A stretch of DNA of 9,571 bases from NCBI GenBank assembly GCA_022839525.1, contig JALHET010000053.1, positions 1-9,571 of the forward strand, written 5' to 3'. Under the pieces are notes generated by a model. The model was not told the origin of the DNA. It searched no databases and saw only the letters and a program-made list of their open reading frames with translations. The position numbers and the translations under genes were made by a program. The DNA comes from Lentisphaerota bacterium (GTDB lineage: Bacteria > Verrucomicrobiota > Kiritimatiellia > RFP12 > UBA1067). Shown here piece after piece: positions 6,274 to 9,571 of the stretch (the stretch's first letter is position 1; each line of letters starts with the position of its first letter).

Positions 6274-6340
6274 GGCATTGACTTCTCCACCTTTTCGGGT
6301 CATCCTTTTACACGTTCGACGTTCGACGCGACGGCCGACC

Positions 6341-7522
6341 ATGTCCAGAACCCTTAACAGAATGCCGCAGGTTGCCGTGCTGCTTCCCACCTCGGTGAAG
6401 GTCAGCCGCGACATGCGGCGCGGCATCCTGCAATACGTCCACCGGCACGGCCCGTGGGGCCTCCACATCATCGAAGGGCGCCAGGGCGAGCAGAAACTGA
6501 CGCACATGAAAGAGTGGGGCTGCACCGGCATCATCGGGCGCCTCTACACACCGGAGCTGGTGGACATCGCCCTCACGTCAAAACTGCCCATGGTCATCAT
6601 CGATCCGCCAGACGCCTTCACACACCGAGGCCACCCCCTTGCCAAGCACAGCATCGTGCGCAGCGACACCGAGGCGGTCGGGCATATGGCGGCCGATTAT
6701 TTTCTCGCCCGCAAGTTCGCCCACTACGCCTTCGTGGGCGAAGTCCATGACATCTGGTGGTCCGTGCGGCGCGGCGCGGCTTTCGCGCAACGCCTGCGCG
6801 AGGCCGGTTTCGGCTGCCATCTTTACGGTTCCCTGCCGAGAGAGAAACAGGACGACGCCGGGCTCGAGCGCGACCGCCTCTGCGCGTGGCTCAGCGGCCT
6901 GCCCAAGCCCGTTGCCCTGCTCGCCGCCATGGACAACCGCGGGCGGCAGGTGATGGACGCCTGCGTCTGGGCCGGTCTCGCCGTGCCGCGTGAGATCGCC
7001 GTGCTCGGCGTGGACAACGACGACGACCTGTGCGAGACCACCACCCCGCCGATGTCAAGCATCCTGCTCGACGCCGAACATGCCAGCTACGAAGCCGCGC
7101 GCCATCTGGAGGAGCTGATGCGCCGCGCCACGCGCAAACGGCGGGTCATCGTTTACGGCCCGGCGCATGTGGTCTCGCGCCACTCGACCGAGACCACGCA
7201 GATCGCCGACATCACCGTGTTGCGGGCACTGGAGTTCATCGCCCTCAACGCCTGTTCCGGAATCGGCGTGCCGGATGTGGTGCGCCACGTTTCCGCCTCG
7301 CGCCGCAGAACCGAGATCCGGTTCCGCGAAACCTTGGGGCACACGATTCTCGACGAAATCCAGCGCGTGCGCCTCGAACGCATCTGCACGCTCCTCCGGG
7401 AAACCAACCTGCCGATCGGCGAAATCGCCAGAACCTGCGGCTTCGATTCCGAAAGCCACGTCAGCACCCTTTTCCGCCGGCGCTTCGGCCGCACCATGCG
7501 CGACTTCCGAAGGAACCGGTAG
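6341..7522 (+). CDS. XylR-type regulator: LacI-like sugar sensor fused to an AraC DNA-binding domain
   Basis: Cytoplasmic one-component regulator of 393 residues from ATG 6341. No clear Shine-Dalgarno is seen. ATG 6362 (MPQVAVLLPT) is a credible alternative, while a TTG at 6263 would add 26 residues of poor-looking sequence. Residues about 8-280 have the periplasmic-binding (LacI/GalR-like) fold: VAVLLPTS, RRGILQYVHRHGPWGLHIIEG, WGCTGIIGRL, HMAADYFLARKFAHYAFVG, IWWSVRRGAAFAQRLREAGF, ALLAAMDNRGRQVM and the hallmark AVLGVDNDDDLCETTTPPMS. Residues 291-393 are an AraC double HTH, with SASRRRTEIRFRETLG in the first and LPIGEIARTCGFDSESHV with FRRRFGRTMRDFR in the second. E. coli XylR, which senses xylose, has the same layout, but the ligand here is unknown. 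Its divergent position suggests it controls the hydrolase operon. It may act as activator or repressor; the architecture suggests an activator. Confidence 0.92.
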   Translation: MSRTLNRMPQVAVLLPTSVKVSRDMRRGILQYVHRHGPWGLHIIEGRQGEQKLTHMKEWGCTGIIGRLYTPELVDIALTSKLPMVIIDPPDAFTHRGHPLAKHSIVRSDTEAVGHMAADYFLARKFAHYAFVGEVHDIWWSVRRGAAFAQRLREAGFGCHLYGSLPREKQDDAGLERDRLCAWLSGLPKPVALLAAMDNRGRQVMDACVWAGLAVPREIAVLGVDNDDDLCETTTPPMSSILLDAEHASYEAARHLEELMRRATRKRRVIVYGPAHVVSRHSTETTQIADITVLRALEFIALNACSGIGVPDVVRHVSASRRRTEIRFRETLGHTILDEIQRVRLERICTLLRETNLPIGEIARTCGFDSESHVSTLFRRRFGRTMRDFRRNR

Positions 7523-7531
7523 GGAAGACCT

Positions 7532-9571
7532 TTACCGCATCAGCATCAAGGTTCCCCAACGGTTATAACTGGTGAAGCTTTCGTTCTCTGCCTGCGTCAT
7601 GTACGCGGCGCGGATCCAGTCCGCGCTGCGCGGCACGGATTCGACGCGCACCTCGTCCAGCACACCGGAGAAGGTCTTGGCCGCATCCGCCGCGTTCGCC
7701 GCATGGCCGAACGTGAGCGCCTGGTTGGTCGGCATGCTTGTGGCCAGCACGGACGGAACCGTCTCCAGCGGAAGGCCGTTGCCGTAGGCCTGCACGCTGC
7801 CGTTCGCGTTGACCGCCACCGCGTAGTGCGCCCACGCCCCCGTGAACGGCTCGGCCAGCGGCGCCGCGTCCGTGCCCGCCACCGCCAGTTTCCCGCCCGC
7901 GTTGTTCAGCGCCGCATACGGCTGACCGTTCGTCCCGGCAAGAACGATGGCCTGATCCGCCACCGGCATTTGCTGCTTTGCCCAGAATGAGAGCGTCTGC
8001 GGCGCCGCCGCGGGCGCTGTGCGCGACCGGCCCACCTGCGTGCCGGAACCCCACGCCAGCCCCTGCCCCGCAAAGGCGTTCTCCGAAACGGGCTCAGGCT
8101 GCCCGAGCAAAACCGCGCCAGTCTGCGTTGGGGAAGAGTCGGCCAGCAGCAGGCGCCCCGTGCCCGTGAGGTGCCACACGCCGCCGAAGCCGCCCGACCA
8201 GACGCGCGCGTTGGACCTGTCCACCGGGATGGCATAGCGGTCGGACAGGTAGGTTTCGATCCGGCGGCGCTCGTTGTCGGAGATGCTCCGGTTATAGACC
8301 AGCACCTCCGCGAGGTCGCCGTCCAGCGGCAGGTCCAGCGCGCTGTCGCCCGTGCCCGCGCCGAAATAAAACACGCTGCCGCTGCCGCCGCCGCCCGTGC
8401 CCCAGGCGCCTACCGGCGTCCCGTTCTGGGTCAGGTTCACGCCGTTGACGTAGAAGCGCGAGGTTGACCCGTCACAGGTCATGGCTGCGATGGCCGGCAT
8501 GTTGGTTTGGCAAGGCAGAAGCTGGGAGACCGCAGCATGGGCGCGCCGCGTGACAAGACCGTTGTCCACACTGAGGCGGCTGATGCCGCCGACGCCCTGC
8601 ATGACCACGCGCTCAAAGGCGCCGGTTGAACGGATGCCGTATACCGCGACCACCGAGTAGGCGGTGCCGACGTTCGTCGCGGCGCTTCTCAGGCTGTCGT
8701 ACTGCCCCTCGACCGCATCGAAGCGGAGCGCGGGCTTGTTGTTGAAAGAGGCCGCGACCCATTCGGGCATGCGGTTCGTCGTGGCCTGCGTGGCATGCAG
8801 CCCGACGGTTTGGGTCTGGTTCTCGCACTTGGAAACGCGCGGCGTTGCGCCGTCCAGCACATCGGCGGTCATGCTGTCGCCGCGCAGCCACTGCTGAAGG
8901 CCGACTGCGGGCACGCGGTGCGCCGAGAGGGCGTCATACTTGACCGCCAAATAGCGCTCGACCTGCCGCCGTTCTTCAAACGACAGGGCACGGTCGTAGC
9001 CGATCACCTCGAGGATATCGCCGTCCCAGCCGTCACCGATATAACCGACCGCGCCGAGACAGAGGATGTTCGGCGTGCCCGTGGCCGCAACCGACGGATA
9101 CGCGAAGCCGTTCAAAGAGAAAAAGCTGTTTGTCCCGTTGGCCGTCACCGAGCCTACAAACGGAACGCCGACCGCAACCCGGAGGTCAGGGGTCGCGAGG
9201 AGCGTGTGAGAAGCCCCGTTCGGCACAAACGTATAGAACTTACCGAGTTCTTGCACAGCGATACCCCAGTTGTAGCCGGCAGATCCCTGCAAAATGCGCC
9301 GCCACGCATAACCCGAAGCCTTGCGGAAGGTTCCGGCCACGAAGACCGTGTAGGCGTTGCTGGTTGCGGCACTCCAACCGGTAGCCATGCCATCCTTTGT
9401 GCCCGACGCCTCGAAGCGCACGGCGGGCAGGCCGTTCACCGCGTCAGCCACCCAGGTCGGCTGCGCGCCGGAAGTCGCCTGTGTCGCGTCATGCCCGTGG
9501 CCCGACTGGTCGGCCCACACCGAGACAGAACCCGAGCCGTTGGTCGTGAGCCCCGCGCCAGCGTGCAGCCA
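7532..9571 (-). CDS. Large LamG/concanavalin-like surface protein, 3' part (5' end outside window)
   Basis: The frame is open to the window edge, so only the last 679 residues are seen; a GTG at 9520 is internal, since in-frame sequence with family character (WLHAGAGLTTNGSGSVSVW) precedes it. Three modules are visible. Module 1 (about 1-213): SVWADQSGHGHDATQA, NGLPAVRFEASG, YTVFVAGTF, GDILEVIGYDRALSFEERRQVERYLA. Module 2 (about 222-450) repeats that plan: LQQWLRGDSM, LHATQATTNRMPEWV, NKPALRFDA, RFYVNGV, GDLAEVLVYNRSISDNERRRIETYLS. Module 3 (about 455-679) is another LamG type: VWSGGFGGVWHLTGTG, LADSSPTQTGA, TLSFWAKQQM, WAHYAVAVNANGSVQAYGNG, GVLDEVRVESVPRSADWIRAAYMTQ. Ends of that last kind are known from DUF2341/LamG surface proteins. 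The protein ends at NRWGTLMLMR with no sorting motif. It is probably an extracellular glycan-binding or adhesive protein. It is convergent with the regulator (9-nt gap) and not part of the hydrolase operon. Confidence 0.85.
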   Translation of the reverse strand, partial: WLHAGAGLTTNGSGSVSVWADQSGHGHDATQATSGAQPTWVADAVNGLPAVRFEASGTKDGMATGWSAATSNAYTVFVAGTFRKASGYAWRRILQGSAGYNWGIAVQELGKFYTFVPNGASHTLLATPDLRVAVGVPFVGSVTANGTNSFFSLNGFAYPSVAATGTPNILCLGAVGYIGDGWDGDILEVIGYDRALSFEERRQVERYLAVKYDALSAHRVPAVGLQQWLRGDSMTADVLDGATPRVSKCENQTQTVGLHATQATTNRMPEWVAASFNNKPALRFDAVEGQYDSLRSAATNVGTAYSVVAVYGIRSTGAFERVVMQGVGGISRLSVDNGLVTRRAHAAVSQLLPCQTNMPAIAAMTCDGSTSRFYVNGVNLTQNGTPVGAWGTGGGGSGSVFYFGAGTGDSALDLPLDGDLAEVLVYNRSISDNERRRIETYLSDRYAIPVDRSNARVWSGGFGGVWHLTGTGRLLLADSSPTQTGAVLLGQPEPVSENAFAGQGLAWGSGTQVGRSRTAPAAAPQTLSFWAKQQMPVADQAIVLAGTNGQPYAALNNAGGKLAVAGTDAAPLAEPFTGAWAHYAVAVNANGSVQAYGNGLPLETVPSVLATSMPTNQALTFGHAANAADAAKTFSGVLDEVRVESVPRSADWIRAAYMTQAENESFTSYNRWGTLMLMR

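Larger units (their letters stand above)
6138..6340. promoter_or_regulatory. Divergent regulatory region between hydrolase operon and XylR-type regulator
   Basis: This roughly 200-bp gap separates the two divergent starts and must hold both promoters. On the minus strand, TGGACG (6233-6228) and TAAACT (6210-6205), with a 17-nt spacer, are a weak sigma70-like candidate for the operon. On the plus strand, TTGACT (6278-6283) is a good -35 for the regulator, but the -10 at 17 nt (CATCCT, 6301-6306) is poor. A tandem GTTCGAC lies at 6314-6327, just before the regulator start. The three GTTTT-type elements are listed separately. Promoter assignments are tentative. Confidence 0.55.

Noticed and set aside
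6263..6340. N-terminal extension of the regulator from a TTG at 6263
   Set aside because: The added residues resemble no sensor-domain sequence, overlap the putative -35 box and operator O3, and TTG lacks a Shine-Dalgarno. The sensor fold starts cleanly after ATG 6341 or 6362.
7055..7575. Alternative open frames on both strands inside the regulator gene
   Set aside because: They overlap the AraC HTH coding region, which is strongly supported, and have compositionally biased products.

Overview
This GC-rich window reads as a stretch of chromosome from an anaerobic PVC-group bacterium, most likely Kiritimatiellota or a close relative such as Lentisphaerota or Verrucomicrobiota. That placement is an inference. 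It rests on three gene types common in those genomes: secreted proteins with an FGE-sulfatase (SUMF1) fold, very long LamG-like surface proteins, and XylR-type AraC regulators with a LacI-like sensor placed next to glycoside hydrolases. Five complete genes and one partial gene fill almost all of the window. The longest gene-free stretch is the 200-203 bp divergent intergenic region around 6138-6340. I see no tRNA, rRNA, CRISPR array or transposon.

Positions 6137 down to 6, on the minus strand, look like a single four-gene operon. In transcription order it encodes a secreted clan GH-A glycoside hydrolase with an apparent carbohydrate-binding module set inside its catalytic domain (3504-6137), an unrecognised 234-residue secreted protein (2754-3458), and two tandem paralogues that share a beta-rich N-terminal domain followed by a SUMF1/FGE-like C-terminal domain (1369-2718 and 6-1322). 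The gaps are only 45, 35 and 46 nt. The three downstream genes each have a recognisable Shine-Dalgarno sequence. Every product has a signal peptide, so all four should act outside the cytoplasm.

Divergent from the operon, on the plus strand (6341-7522), is a one-component regulator with a LacI-like ligand-binding domain and a C-terminal AraC double helix-turn-helix, the architecture of XylR. The shared intergenic region holds three copies of a 14-bp element of the form GTTTTrCGs. Two of them are direct repeats 22 bp apart, as AraC-family operators often are. The simplest reading is a sugar-responsive switch: an imported product of the hydrolase is sensed and the whole secreted module is turned on or off.

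The right end (7532 to the window edge, minus strand) is the 3' part of a large secreted LamG/concanavalin-like protein. It converges on the regulator with 9 bp between the two stop codons, and its N-terminus lies outside the window. It is probably a separate transcription unit.

The parts that look least described are the 234-residue protein with an apparent internal duplication, the two SUMF1-like proteins that lack the FGE catalytic cysteine pair, and their co-transcription with a glycoside hydrolase.
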